Source of the DNA: Prorocentrum cordatum
Lineage: Eukaryota; Sar; Dinophyceae; Prorocentrales; Prorocentraceae
Reading direction: 5' to 3'
Length of the DNA: 32,500 nt
Assembly: GCA_963575745.1 (NCBI GenBank)
Contig: CAUYUJ010015705.1
Location: 1-32,500, forward strand
The notes beneath the pieces are model-generated. The model saw only the letters and a program-made list of their open reading frames with translations. It did no database searches and was not told the DNA's origin. How positions within the stretch are numbered: the first letter of the stretch is position 1; every line of letters begins with the position of its first letter. Made by a program: the position numbers and the translations under genes. Below, piece after piece: positions 16,959 through 26,213 of this stretch.

Positions 16959-17291
16959 CTGGGTGCGGACCCGCTGGAACACGTCTTTCTTCAGGCGCTT
17001 GAGTTTCGAGATGGTGGCCTCGTCGACAGTCGCGATGTGGATCTCCTCGTTGGTGCTGCTCACGAGCGGGATGTGCTCGGCTTCCACGCAGTGGACGATG
17101 GGCTCGTCCTCGACCACGACCGTCGTCACTTCTGCGGCCTCGGGAACCGCCCCGATCTCGTTCCGGTAGCTCTCGTCCGCCGAAGCCAAGATGTCGCTGA
17201 ACGGGGGGTGCGCGAGCATCTCTTGGGGGCTCCTCCTGAAGACAAGGTTCTTCTTGAGGTAGCCATCGTACTCCGAGGCGAACACGATATC
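16959..17291 (-). CDS. Exon c of the 15018-19262 gene
   Basis: Begins after ATCGCTCAG|GATATC (acceptor 17292-17293), phase 0, and encodes DIVFASEYDGYLKKN...FRRSPQEMLAHPPFSDI, a Val/Glu-rich middle and KLKRLKKDVFQRVRTQ. CGCACCCAG|GTGCAG at 16959/16958 is a good GT donor; without it the frame reads to a stop at 16902. The exon is clearly protein-like, but its exit to exon d is unresolved. Confidence 0.55.
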
Positions 17292-17563
17292 CTGAGCGAT
17301 GGAACCCCGAACCCCGACGCCGCCCAAGGCTCCTGGACATCACCTCCCCTCCCCTCCCTGGCCGCCCGAGGGGCCCGCCCGACCCGACCGCCCGAGTCGT
17401 CGTCGGGTTCCGCCCGGCCGATGCCCTCGGACCTTGATGCCGCCCCTAAGTCCTCCAGCAGCCTGAAGACCTTCTCCGCGGACTCCTGACTGCAGGATGA
17501 GGATGAGGGAGACGAGGAGGATGAGGAGGATGAGAGTGAAAAGGATAAGGAGGAGGGGAGGTC

Positions 17564-18266
17564 CTTCCACCCGGCGCGACAGGTAAGGTCCGCGGGGGCA
17601 ATCTTGCCAGGCATGCCGAACGTCCTACGGTAGCTTGCGATGTCGACGGTCAGGCTTTGCATCTGGCTGAGCACCTCAGGCGCGTAGCCCTTTGCGTTGA
17701 CGAAGTCGTTCAGCAGGACGTCGCGCAAGGACCGCTTCAGCATGGCCAATTCCACCAAGCCTTTACCTTGCATGCCTGGCGCCTGCCCCTTCAGCTGGCG
17801 CTCCCCAATGGTCTCGCCGACCGACCCCATCTGCCACATGTCGTACAAGCAAGTGATCGCCCATTTCAGGTCGGCACTGTCCTTCAACCTCATGCCGATG
17901 ACGTCGAGCTTCTGAATGCTGTCGAACGGGTTCCTCACGCCGTGCTTGTCCTCGCAAGTCATGAGGAAAATGCGAATGAAGGGGACGGAGAACAACGCCT
18001 TGTGCACCCGAATGGCCGACAGCACGAAATTCCTGCTAACCGGCTCGGACACGTTGGACATCCTCACCTTCTGCGAGTACAGCTCCGCCACCTGATCGAC
18101 GGTGAGCGCTTGGCCGCTGGCCTTGTCCCTCGATTGCTTGAACAACACCACTTCGTACATCCTCTGGAGGCTCGAGCGCCGCATGGCTTCGAAATCGTGC
18201 GATATCTGCTCACGCTCGTTGACGGCCAGCCAGTGCATGTCCTCCGCCGTCGCCGCTGGTATGAAC
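17564..18266 (-). CDS. Exon b of the 15018-19262 gene
   Basis: Starts after GACTTAG|G (acceptor 18267-18268) and encodes FIPAATAEDMHWLAVNEREQ through KALFSVPFIRIFLMTCEDKHG, DMWQMGSVGETIGERQLKGQ and RTFGMPGKIAPADLTCRAG. It looks globular and mostly helical, with no low complexity. The exit is probably GGGTGGAAG|GACCTC (GA donor, phase 0), which agrees with the start of exon c; beyond it the frame becomes Ser-rich simple repeat. Confidence 0.6.
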
Positions 18267-18537
18267 CTAAGTCCTCCTCCTCCTTCTCGTCCTCCTTCTC
18301 CTCCTCGTCCTCCTCCTCCTCCTCCTCCCCCAACATGTTTTAACGTGATTAAAAACATGTTGCGAATTATCAACAACCTCCTCCTCCTCCTCCTCCTCCT
18401 CGCGGTCCCCCCAGCCCCCTCCTCCTCCTTCTTGTGCTGCCTCCTCCTCCTCCTCCTCCTCCTCCTCCTCCTCCTCCTCTTCCTCCTCCTCCTCCTCATC
18501 CTCATCCTCATCTTCCCCTCCCGCTCGTTCCCTCCAC
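18267..18537 (-). other. 271-nt GT-AG intron with (GAG)n tracts and an AT-rich hairpin
   Basis: The donor is GCTCA|GTGGAG and the acceptor ACTTAG|GTTC; splicing joins two phase-2 ends into Gln-Phe-Ile. The centre holds a hairpin with 11-bp arms CAACATGTTTT/AAAACATGTTG (18331-18362), flanked on both sides by (AGG)n on the sense strand. Confidence 0.65.
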
Positions 18538-19262
18538 TGAGCGGTGAACTGCGCCGTCGTGGAACGAATCACGCGAGCCCATTCCAACAGGACTGTATTT
18601 TCGACGGAGGCCGCGATGTCCCTGGCGACTGCCAAGATGAGGGCCATGCGAATCTCTTCCGGGGTGATGCACTTGAGCTGGCCGCTGCGGCCGAGCTCCA
18701 AGACCTTTTCGTTTTTGCCGCTCACGACAACCTTCAGGATGCGGGGCATGAACCTAGGCGCGTCGAAGTACGTATTCATCAAGTGATCGATGCGGTTCTT
18801 CATGAGGGGGATGCCCGGCGTCGCGCTGTAATGCAAATCGAGGTGGAGGAAGTTCATGCCCGCTGTGTAGCTGCCTGCGTTCTCCATCGCCGCCTTGAAC
18901 CCGCCATCGGAGAAAGGGGCGATCTGGCCGACCGTGTGCGCACTGTCGCCCTCGCCGTCGTGAATCGCCATGGCCGTCATCTCCATGATCCCCTGGAAGA
19001 CCTCGTGTCCCAGCACCGCCTGCTTGGCCTTCATCGCGGCCTCGTGGATTGTCGCGTTGCACGCGGACTCCTCCGGCGACAGCTGGAGCGTGCCACCTTC
19101 GGAGGCGACGAGCTGCGCTTGGTTGGCCTCCACGGCGGCGCGGCGGCCGCGGCCGCGGCCGCGGCCGCCGCCGCGGCCCTCGCCCCCCTCCTGGCCGCCG
19201 CGGCCGCGGCCACTCGCCGCGGCAGCGGCCTTCCGCCCGCACTTCCCAGCGGCGATCGCCAT
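18538..19262 (-). CDS. First coding exon (exon a) of the 15018-19262 gene
   Basis: ATG at 19262; 241 codons plus 2 nt. The N-terminus is Ala-rich, then an RG/RGG-rich tract (~18-42), which commonly binds RNA. The rest is globular: EESACNATIHEAAMKAKQAV, GMNFLHLDLHYSATPGIPLM, APRFMPRILKVVVSGKNEKV and RMALILAVARDIAASVENTV. No known family recognised. Together with exons b-e it makes a protein near 1,000 residues with a KR-rich, probably nuclear, tail. Two DinoSL-like sequences lie just upstream (19264-19281 and 19308-19322). Confidence 0.65.
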
Positions 19263-19263
19263 C

Positions 19264-19322
19264 AGCCGAAACAGCCGCTACGCCCTCGCCACTCCTCGCC
19301 CCCTGAAAGCCGAAACAGCTAC
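19264..19322 (-). other. Two tandem DinoSL-like relics upstream of exon a
   Basis: On the minus strand GTAGCTGTTTCGGCT (19322-19308) differs from the DinoSL core GTAGCCATTTTGGCT by three transitions in 15 nt. A second one at 19281-19264 is the same with a 2-nt insertion (GTAGC-GG-CTGTTTCGGCT). Both are in sense orientation. Tandem relics are expected if a gene copy was re-expressed and re-inserted twice. Confidence 0.35.
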
Positions 19323-19690
19323 AGGAGGAAAACAAATGGGGGGCGAGTGGAGGACGAGGGGGAGGACGAGGGGAAGGAGGAGGAGAGGGCGGATCGAGGG
19401 GGAGGAGGAGGAGGAGGGGGAGGAGGATAAGGATGATGAGGAGGGAGGGGAAGGAGGAGCAGCGCACGGGGCAAGGGTGAAAGGATTGGGATGACGAGTG
19501 TTGGACGAGGAAGGATCGGGGATGAGGGGCCTCCCGCCGCCGACGCCGCCGCAGGCGGTCGACGTGGCGGTCATGGTCGTCGCGGCCGTGGCAGGAGGAA
19601 GGGGGTGGGGGGGCAGGAGGAAGAAAGAGGCCTTCTTTCTTCCTCCTCCCCCCCCCCCCCCCCCCCTAAAAACATGATCGACCCACGAAC
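19323..19690. other. Gene-free purine-rich stretch with hairpin
   Basis: (GGA/GAG)n from ~19340 to 19470 and G-rich DNA to 19625. GGAGGAAGAAAGAGG pairs with the following CCTTCTTTCTTCCTCC (19614-19650, one bulge). A C-run follows at ~19651-19667. No credible gene. Confidence 0.5.
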
Positions 19691-19758
19691 CCGGAAAGGA
19701 ATGTAGAACTGTAACACATGGCAGCGTTTTCAAAGACACCTGATTGGGTGACGGGCAA

Positions 19759-20519
19759 ATGCAATACTGAAGGTATCGATCTTGATGTACCCTGCCGAGG
19801 GCTGTGCTGTGCTGCGCCGTGCTGAATTGCGATGTGCCATGGCGCGACTGTGCTCTATAGCCTCGTGGATCGAGTCCTCCTTTGCATCCGAGTCCTGACC
19901 GAACTGATCTGGATCTTAAGCTCGAGCTGCCTGAACACATAGTAGCTGCCCCAGAGCTAATGGACAGGGGAACATGCCAGGAGGACGCGCCGCGAAACGT
20001 CCCAAGGGATGCGCCAGGCGACGTGCCAGGGGACGTGCCATGGGGTCGCACCGCGGGACGTGCCAAGGGGACGCGCTACGGAACGTGCCAATGGATGTGC
20101 CACGGGATGTGCCAGGGGACGCGCGACGCGACGTGCCAGGGGGACTCGCCAAAGGACGCCCCACGGAACGTGCCAAGGAACGTGCCAAATTGCAATGCTG
20201 AGTGTATCGACCTTGATGTACCGTGCCGAAATCAGTGCTGTGCTGCGCCGTGCTGAATTGCGATGTGCCATGGCGCGATTGTGCTCTATAGCCTCGTGGA
20301 TCGAGTCCTCCTTTGCATCCGAGTCCTGACCGAACTGATCTGGATCTTAAGCTCGAGCTGCCTGAACACATAGTAGCTGCCCCAGAGCTAATGGACAGGG
20401 GAACATGCCAGGAGGACGCGACGCAGAACGTCTCAAGGGACGCGCCAAGCGACGTGCCAAGGGACGTGCCATGGGGACGCATCGCGGGACCTGCCAAGGG
20501 GACGCGCTACGGAACGTGC
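19759..20519. repeat. 431-bp direct duplication with internal GGGACGTGCCA units
   Basis: Copy 1 is ~19759-20190; copy 2 is ~20191-20519, truncated. Corresponding landmarks such as GCTGAATTGCGATGTGCCAT are exactly 431 bp apart (19821 and 20252). The right part of each copy consists of degenerate GGGACGTGCCA/GGGACGCGC units of 12-15 bp. Repetitive translations in all frames are not called. Confidence 0.85.
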
Positions 20520-20523
20520 TGGG

Positions 20524-21040
20524 GACAAGCGTTTCGCTCGAGACATCCTGTCAAAATCATCTGAATTCCTACGCGCGGGACGCTGCACGCGCGAGACATC
20601 CTCGGAATTCCTGCGAGCGGGACGTGAAAACAAGCATTTCGCCTGAGACATCCTTTGAATTCTGGCCCCCCACGAGGCCACCGCTCGAGACATCCTCCAA
20701 TTTTGCAAAACCAGCGTTTCGCTCGAGACATCCTCAACAAATTATGAAAAACAAGCGTTTCGCTCGAGACATCCTGTCAAAATCCCAAGAAATCCAAATA
20801 CCCGCGCGCGGGACGCGGCACGCGCGAGACATCCTTGGAATTCCTGCGCGAGGGGCGCTTTGCCGTGTCGCGGTCGGCTTTGCAAAACCAGCGTCGTGTC
20901 GCTCGAGACATCCTCAACAAATTCTGAAACCAAGCGTTTCGCTCGATCGAGACATCCCCAACTCTGCAAAACCAGCGTCTCGCTCGAGACATCCTCAACA
21001 AATTCTGAAAAACAAGCGTTTCGCTCGAGACATCCTCAAA
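20524..21040. repeat. Interspersed repeat array 1: GTTTCGCTCGAGACATCCT cores
   Basis: Eleven copies of a GCGTTTCGCTCGAGACATCCT-like motif or its shorter GAGACATCCT core, separated by 20-60 bp of partly shared spacer (TCAACAAATTCTGAAAAAC, GGAATTCCTGCGCG). Spacers are themselves related, so this is not a CRISPR array. No gene. Confidence 0.85.
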
Positions 21041-21194
21041 TTTTAATTCGCCGGCCCTCTTCCCACTTCGTTATTTATCGCAAAAGAAATTCGCCGGCCC
21101 TCTTCCCGTCAAACCCGGGGGGGGAACCATCTAAAAGAGAACCCTGGGCTCAAGCCCTTTCCGGGACATGATGGACCCACGAACCCGGAAAGGG
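21036..21194. repeat. Array tail block 1 with CCCTTTCCGGG hairpin
   Basis: Starts AAATTTTAATTCGCCGGCC, has a second ATTCGCCGGCC ~55 bp on, then AAAAGAGAACCCTGGG, and ends in a stem of CCCTTTCCGGG (21155-21165) and CCCGGAAAGGG (21184-21194). The block up to CCTTTCCGGG recurs after array 2 at ~22350-22490, and the right half of the stem also occurs at ~19685-19700. Confidence 0.75.
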
Positions 21195-21245
21195 ATATAG
21201 ACATGTGGAGCATGGACACGTTTTCACGATACCCAACTGGGCAAC

Positions 21246-21385
21246 ACCTCACGAAACATCCCACGAGACACCTCACGAAACATCCCACGAGACACCTCAC
21301 GAAACATTCCGCGAGACACCTCACGAAACATTCCAGGAGACACCCCGCGAAACATTCCACGAGACACCCCACGAAACATTCCACG
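21246..21385. repeat. 24-bp tandem repeat
   Basis: About six copies of CCTCACGAAACATCCCACGA plus GACA, decaying towards the right. Because 24 is divisible by 3 it gives open His-Glu-Thr repeats, but nothing else supports coding. Confidence 0.8.
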
Positions 21386-21414
21386 ACGACAGGCAACCAC
21401 TCAACCAAGGCGGT

Positions 21415-22088
21415 GTGGTCGTGCTGGGGAGTGGTCGTGCTGGGGTGTGGTCGTGCTGGGGGGTGGTCGTGCTGGGGTGTGGTCGTGCTGGGGGGGTGGT
21501 CGTGCTGGGGGGTGGTTCGTGCTGGGGCGTGGTCGTGCTGGGGCGTGGTCGTGCTGGGGCGTGGTCGTGCTGTGGTGAGGTCGTGCTGGGGTGTGGTCGT
21601 GCTGGGGTGTGGTCTTGCTAGGGTGGGGTCGTGCTGGGGTGGGGTCGTGCTGGGGTGGGGTCGTGCTGGGGTGTGGTCGTGCTGGGGTGTGGTCGTGCTG
21701 GGGTGTGGTCGTGCTGGGGTGTGGTCGTGCTGGGGAGTGGTCGTGCTGGGGGTGGTCGGCTGGGGGGTGGTCGTGCTGGGGGGTGGTCGTGCTGGGGGGG
21801 GTGGTCGTGCTGGGGGGTGGTCGTGCTGGGGCGTGGTCGTGCTGGGGCGTGGTCGTGTGCGTGGTCGTGCGTGGTCGTGCTGGGGTGTGGTCGTGCTGGG
21901 GTGTGGTCGTGCTGGGGTGTGGTCTTGCTGGGGTAGGGTCGTGCTGGGGTCGGGTCGTGCTGGGGTGTGGTCGTGCTGGGGTATGGTCGTGCTGGGGTGG
22001 GGTCGTGCTGGGGTGGGGTCGTGCTGGGGTCTGGTCGTGCTGGGGTGTGGTCGTGCTGGGGTATGGTCGTGCTAGGGTGGGGTCGTGC
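21415..22088. repeat. 16-bp minisatellite, about 42 copies
   Basis: Unit GGTCGTGCTGGGGTGT with point variants (GGGGCGT, GGGGGGT, GGGTGGG) and a few length variants. The strand is G-rich with regular G3-4 runs. The long open frames it creates on both strands are artefacts of the repeat. Confidence 0.9.
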
Positions 22089-22490
22089 ATTTCGCTCGAG
22101 ACATCCTGCCAAAATTCCAGGAAATCGTACAAAAACAAAGGAATTAGTCGAGACATCATCGAAATTCCTTCGCGCGGGGCGCTTTTCCGCGTCGCGGTCG
22201 GCTCTGCAAAACAAGCGTTTCGCTCGAGACATCCTCGGCAAACTCTGCGGAGCAAGCGTTTCGCTCGAGACATCCTCAACACACGAAAAAGTGGCCCGCA
22301 CCCTGTGATTTATCGATCGGGATTTCAAAAACAAGCGTTTCGCTCGAGACATCCTCAAATTTTAATTCGCCGGCCTCCTTCGACCTCGTTATTTATCAGG
22401 GAAAAAATTCGCCGGCCTCCCTCAAGTTGGCACCGGGGGACAGGTTTACCTACTAAAAGAGAACCCTGGGCCGATGCCCTTTCCGGGAAA
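22089..22490. repeat. Interspersed repeat array 2 plus tail block 2
   Basis: Five GAGACATCCT-type cores (22089-22360) with spacers related to array 1 (CAAAACAAGCGTTTCGCTC), then the AAATTTTAATTCGCCGGCC tail block as at 21036. Array 1 plus tail and array 2 plus tail are therefore two copies of one composite unit, separated by minisatellites. Confidence 0.8.
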
Positions 22491-22626
22491 AAAAACACCC
22501 TCGCTGCTGCTTCTGCTGCCCTTCTAGCTGTTATCTACATGCCTCCCGGCATATCCCGCCGCCGTGCCTGGGTAGTGGGTATGCGGGTTATTGGATGCGG
22601 CCGTTTCGTTTTGGGACTTTTGGGAG

Positions 22627-22808
22627 CCTCTTTTGGGTCCTCGTTTTGAAGAGACAGCGCCAGTCGGGCTGGCTGGTTCGGCCTCGTTTAACGTTTGGCT
22701 GGTTCGGCCACAGGGTTCGCATGCCTCCCCGACCCCCATTTCGGCAACCAGCAGGAGAGGGGGGTCAGCCGAAGCAGCTGAGGGTGGATGGGTCAGCCGA
22801 AGCAGGTA
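22627..22808. repeat. Dispersed repeat, fragment (copy 3)
   Basis: Matches copies 1 and 2 from GGGTCCTCGTTTTGAAGAG through GGGTCAGCCGAAGCAG, with a small deletion in TTTGTTGGCTGG and divergence around 22725-22765. Same orientation as the other two. Confidence 0.8.
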
Positions 22809-22819
22809 ACAGACGAAGG

Positions 22820-23312
22820 GGGAGCAGATCCAGCCGCGGCGACGAGGGCGTCAGGAAAGGCCGAACCAGCCGAAGAGGACCAGGAAAAAACGAAAAGCGT
22901 CAGAACCCCCTCCCCCCTCCTCCTCCCCCCTCCTCCCTCCTCCTCCCTCCTCCTTCCTCTCCTCCTCCTCTTCCCTCCCCCTCCTCCTCCTCCTCTCCCT
23001 CATTCCTCCTCCTCTTCCTCCTCGCCGAGCTCCTCCTCATCCTCCTCCTCCTCCCCCCCCCCCGGGCGCGCGGGGCGGCGCCTCGGCGAGGTGGTCGACG
23101 CGACGGTCTCGACGAGACCGTCGTCGTCGTCCCCGCCTGCCGGCCCAGGGCGTGCTCAGGGCGAAGAGGAGGGGGGGGGAAGTCCTAGGAGGGGAGGCAG
23201 ATCCAGCCGCGGCGACGAGGGCGTCAGGAAAGGCCGAACCAGCCGAAGAGGACCAGGAAAAAACGAAAAGCGTCAGAACCCCCTCCCCCCTCCTCCTCCC
23301 CCCTCCTCCCTC
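22820..23312. repeat. 379-bp-spaced direct repeat with pyrimidine tracts
   Basis: GCAGATCCAGCCGCGGCGAC through GTCAGAACCCCCTCCCC occurs at ~22820-22935 and again at ~23199-23312. Each is followed by (CCT)n. Between them GACGGTCTCG-A-CGAGACCGTC is a perfect small hairpin (~23101-23121). No gene. Confidence 0.8.
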
Positions 23313-23700
23313 GTCCTCACTCCTCCTCCCTCCTCCTCCCTCCTCCCTCCTCCTCCTCTTCCCTCCCCCTCCTCCTCCTCCTCCTCCTCTTCCTCATTCC
23401 TCCTCCTCTTCCTCCTCCTCCGTGTGTTTTTACGTGAGGCGCGCCACTTGGCTTGCCACTTGGCTTGTACGTAAAAAACATTGCTGGCGGCAACTTATCC
23501 TCCTCCTCCTCCTCATCCTACTCCTTCTCCTCCTTCTCCTCCTCATCCTCCTCCTTCTTCTTTCTCCCCCCTCCTCCTCCTTCTCCCCCTCCTCCTGGGC
23601 CACGACGTGCGAGCGGTGCCGAAGCGTCGTGCAGGCAGGCAAGACGATACCTTCGATACCACTAAGACCAGCCCAGCTGGCGCCCGGGCCCTTCTGGCCT
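23313..23700. repeat. (TCC)n tracts and a GTTTTTACGT hairpin
   Basis: Pyrimidine-rich throughout. GTTTTTACGT and ACGTAAAAAAC (~23425-23480) are inverted and enclose two GCCACTTGGCTT units. No credible coding frame. Confidence 0.6.
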
Positions 23701-23809
23701 GGGGGTGACGCCAGGTCGAAGTGATGTATTGTGTCTATGTGCTTGCGCTTTCTTTTCGGAACCAAGGGTTGCACTAGGGGCTCTTATTTGCACCGCTAAG
23801 GGATTCGAT

Positions 23810-23970
23810 CGTCGTGGCGAGGCTTCGCCCGGTGCTCGCCCGTGGGCGCCTCGTGCGCTGGGAGGGTCTGGCGAGGGTTCGCCCGGTGCCCGCCCGTGAC
23901 CGTCCGCGGGCGCCCCGTGGGGTGCCTCGTGCGCGGGGAGGGCGTGTCGAGATTTCGCCTGTGGCTTCGC
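23810..23970. repeat. Imperfect ~65-bp tandem duplication
   Basis: GGCGAGGCTTCGCCCGGTGC...CCTCGTGCGCTGGGAGGG is followed by GGCGAGGGTTCGCCCGGTGC...CCTCGTGCGCGGGGAGGG, with an extra 24 bp in the second unit and a third partial start. The frame ending at 24105 (CGEARHKGKSKDVAVNLVDI...) is protein-like at its end but has no other support. Confidence 0.55.
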
Positions 23971-24199
23971 CTGCACCCCGTAAGTTCCACCACGCAGCTT
24001 GCACCACATGACCTGCTTCACCAAGCCTGCGGGGAGGCCCGGCACAAGGGCAAGTCCAAGGACGTGGCGGTGAACCTCGTGGACATCGAGCACGTCGGGG
24101 ACTAAGCGAGTGGGCCCCCGAGGGGGCCTACGAACCGTGCGGCCAGGCGAGCACAGCCTGACTGTGTGGTCAGTGGAGAACAAAAAGACGTTATCACGC

Positions 24200-24385
24200 G
24201 TATGGCACCGCATTGTTTACACCACTTGGCTTACACCACAGCGCCACACCGCTTACACCGCATAGCCCGTACCACATTGCTTGGATTTGACAGCGAATGC
24301 AACAACAGGTGTACCGCATAGCACTCACCCACATACCCTACATCACACACACGTTGCACCACCTAGCTAACATCACATACGCTGC
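24200..24385. repeat. Degenerate ACACCACTTGGCTT repeat
   Basis: Several ~15-25-bp units of the type TTACACCACTTGGCTT, TACACCGCATAGC and TTGCACCACCTAGC. GCCACTTGGCTT near 23450 belongs to the same family. It lies in the presumed intron before the exon at 24402. Confidence 0.5.
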
Positions 24386-24401
24386 ACCACTTAGTTTGCA
24401 G

Positions 24402-24910
24402 ATCCACGGAGTAATACCTCACTGCTTGGGGTCGCGCTGGCAACCACGTTTCGAATCAGTCACGACGGCATTCCAGTTATAGATACGGGGCTGGGAGGTG
24501 CAGGAGGCGGTCGACGAGGATTTGAAGAGCGGGGAGATAATGGCGACGACGACGAGAGTGATGATGATAATGATGACGAGGACGATACTGATGATGAAAT
24601 CAGGCGTGGAAGAAGGAACAAGAAGAGAAGGGGACGCTGCGCCGGAGGAAAAGGCGCAGTCGAAGGAGAGGGACGGAGCGGGGGCAGGACAACGAGGAAC
24701 AAGTCTGATGAAACATGGCGCGATTCCGAAATCAACCGTTTGATTCGGGCGTGGCCCGCCTCGTCCATAATATTTGGCGACGCCATAGTGCGAGCCCCGT
24801 TCGCCCCAGCCTTCCAGCGGAATGGTCGCTTCAATCCTGGAGTGCTTCGCATATTTCTCCAACTTGGCGATGCGTTTCGAACCCCGGCCCCGTCAAGAGA
24901 CATATTCTGA
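24402..24910 (+). CDS. Putative terminal exon of an unrecognised plus-strand gene
   Basis: The frame is open from 24395 to TGA at 24908-24910, without an ATG near its left end. An acceptor TTTGCAG|AT at 24400-24401 precedes it. It encodes ALATTFRISHDGIPVIDTG, a Gly/Arg stretch, an acidic run (GDDDESDDDNDDEDDTDDE), a basic Arg/Lys/Gly stretch, and a globular end: SDETWRDSEINRLIRAWPAS, FGDAIVRAPFAPAFQRNGRF, LRIFLQLGDAFRTP. The plausible tail and mixed codon use argue for real coding. Family unknown; upstream exons were not found. Confidence 0.5.
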
Positions 24911-25106
24911 TAATTGTTATATGTGTCTAACCTTTGGTAACGAGATGTGGTCGTTTGCTTTAATTTGCTCACGTGGTGTTGTCATGCGCGGGTGAGTCCG
25001 CTGGCCGCGTGTTGCCTTCCATTGATATTGTTATCGTTGGCCGTCGTGTTGTGTCATGTCTGCGTGTAGCGTGACACGTTTGTTGTAGCCCCTGGCAGGT
25101 AGCAGC
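24911..25106. other. Convergent 3' region of lower GC
   Basis: Clearly less GC-rich than its surroundings and lies between two convergent coding ends, so it probably holds both 3' UTRs. GTGTCA...TGACAC near 25050 can form a small stem. Confidence 0.35.
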
Positions 25107-25406
25107 TTACTTGACGTGATAATGTTTGAAAATGTAAAGAGAATGCTTCCCGAACGCGAATTCATGTCTGCACGAGCACGAAATTACTCGGGAGGCCTGG
25201 GCAAATTCGTAGCCCATGTTTTGCCCCACTGTGTATCCAAGGGAACAGCTTATGTGAGATAACAGGTCAGCCACGTGGAACAGGTCGAGAGCTCCGGCGC
25301 TTGCGATTGGCAAAATCAATACACCATGGGTGTCGGACCAGGTCCCCAGATTCGTGGGACGGCTTTCGAGCGTTTGCATTTCATCCCGCTCGCCCTCCTG
25401 CATGCC
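25107..25406 (-). CDS. Putative terminal exon of an unrecognised minus-strand gene
   Basis: The frame ends with TAA at 25107-25109. A TTCCACAG|GGC acceptor at 25407-25408 opens it in phase 0. It encodes QTLESRPTNLGTWSDTHGVL, ILPIASAGALDLFHVADLLS, a Cys/Tyr-containing middle and HSLYIFKHYHVK. Composition is varied, unlike the surrounding low-complexity frames. No family recognised and no upstream exon identified. Confidence 0.4.
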   Translation of the reverse strand, partial: GMQEGERDEMQTLESRPTNLGTWSDTHGVLILPIASAGALDLFHVADLLSHISCSLGYTVGQNMGYEFAQASRVISCSCRHEFAFGKHSLYIFKHYHVK

Positions 25407-25939
25407 CTGTGGAACAACAGGCTGCCGCATTCCCGCGCGCAGCGGTGCGAGCAACGCAGCCGAAGGTCAAGATCTGCTTTCTTTTCTCTCGTTTTAAGAC
25501 GCCTCGCCGCCGCCGTGCCGTGGTCACTAGAAGGAGACACCGAGCAGTTCGCGACCGCGACGTACCGAGGGCAGAACTTGTTCGATGTTCTCTACGGCGA
25601 TGCGGAGGCTACTTTCTCCTCCCGTTCCTTCCTCACCGCTCCTCCTGCTCGTCCTTCTTTCATCTTCTATTCCGCCCGTTCCCTCCCGCTCCTCCTTCTC
25701 CTCCTCCCCCATCATGTTTCCTATGGTTTGCCGGGCTGCCCTCCGTAGCCGATGCACCCAGCGGCGTGGACTCGCTGCCGCTGGCCTTGGCGGGCGTGTC
25801 GCGCAGGCCATCGCGGAGACGGCGACGGGCCAGCATCCCCCTGGGCCGACTGTACCAACGCGGGGCTGCGTCGGGGGTCAATGCAAACGGAGGTCAGCCA
25901 TAGCGCCCGATTGTGCAGGATCCTGCAGGGCCAGGGTCG

Positions 25940-26065
25940 CATTGACCCGGGTTTGGGTGCAGGAGCTGCAGGATTTTACAGGATCTTTCGCATTGACCCG
26001 GGTTTGGGCGCAGGATCTTGCGGGATTTTGCAAGGCTTGACTGGCCCGGGTCTGGATTGACCCGG
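25940..26065. repeat. 43-bp tandem repeat with TTGACCCGGGT
   Basis: GCATTGACCCGGGTTTGGG occurs at ~25948 and ~25991, each followed by (T/C)GCAGGA and a GGATTTT segment. A third TTGACCCGGGT lies at ~26055. Confidence 0.7.
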
Positions 26066-26213
26066 GTCAGCAGGTCCCCGACTGCGTTAGCTGATCCCGA
26101 GATTTGGCAATTTGTTGGAGCTGATCTTGTGCGCGGCAACTAAGATCCATAGAAGTTTGCATGCGACATTTGAGCTCTGGACTAGACCTATGACTCGACC
26201 TATGATCCAAGCT

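Noticed and set aside
20524-22360. CRISPR-like array of repeated cores with spacers
   Set aside because: Spacers vary in length and are related to one another, cores are degenerate, and no cas genes are present in this eukaryotic context.
21203-22649. Long open frames across the 16-bp and 24-bp minisatellites
   Set aside because: Repeat units without stops keep several frames open on both strands; no non-repetitive domain is present.
25275-25748. Plus-strand frame containing TEQFATATYRGQNLFDVLYGD
   Set aside because: A short protein-like stretch only; the opposite frame is similarly plausible and the rest overlaps the minus-strand exon and a (TCC)n tract.
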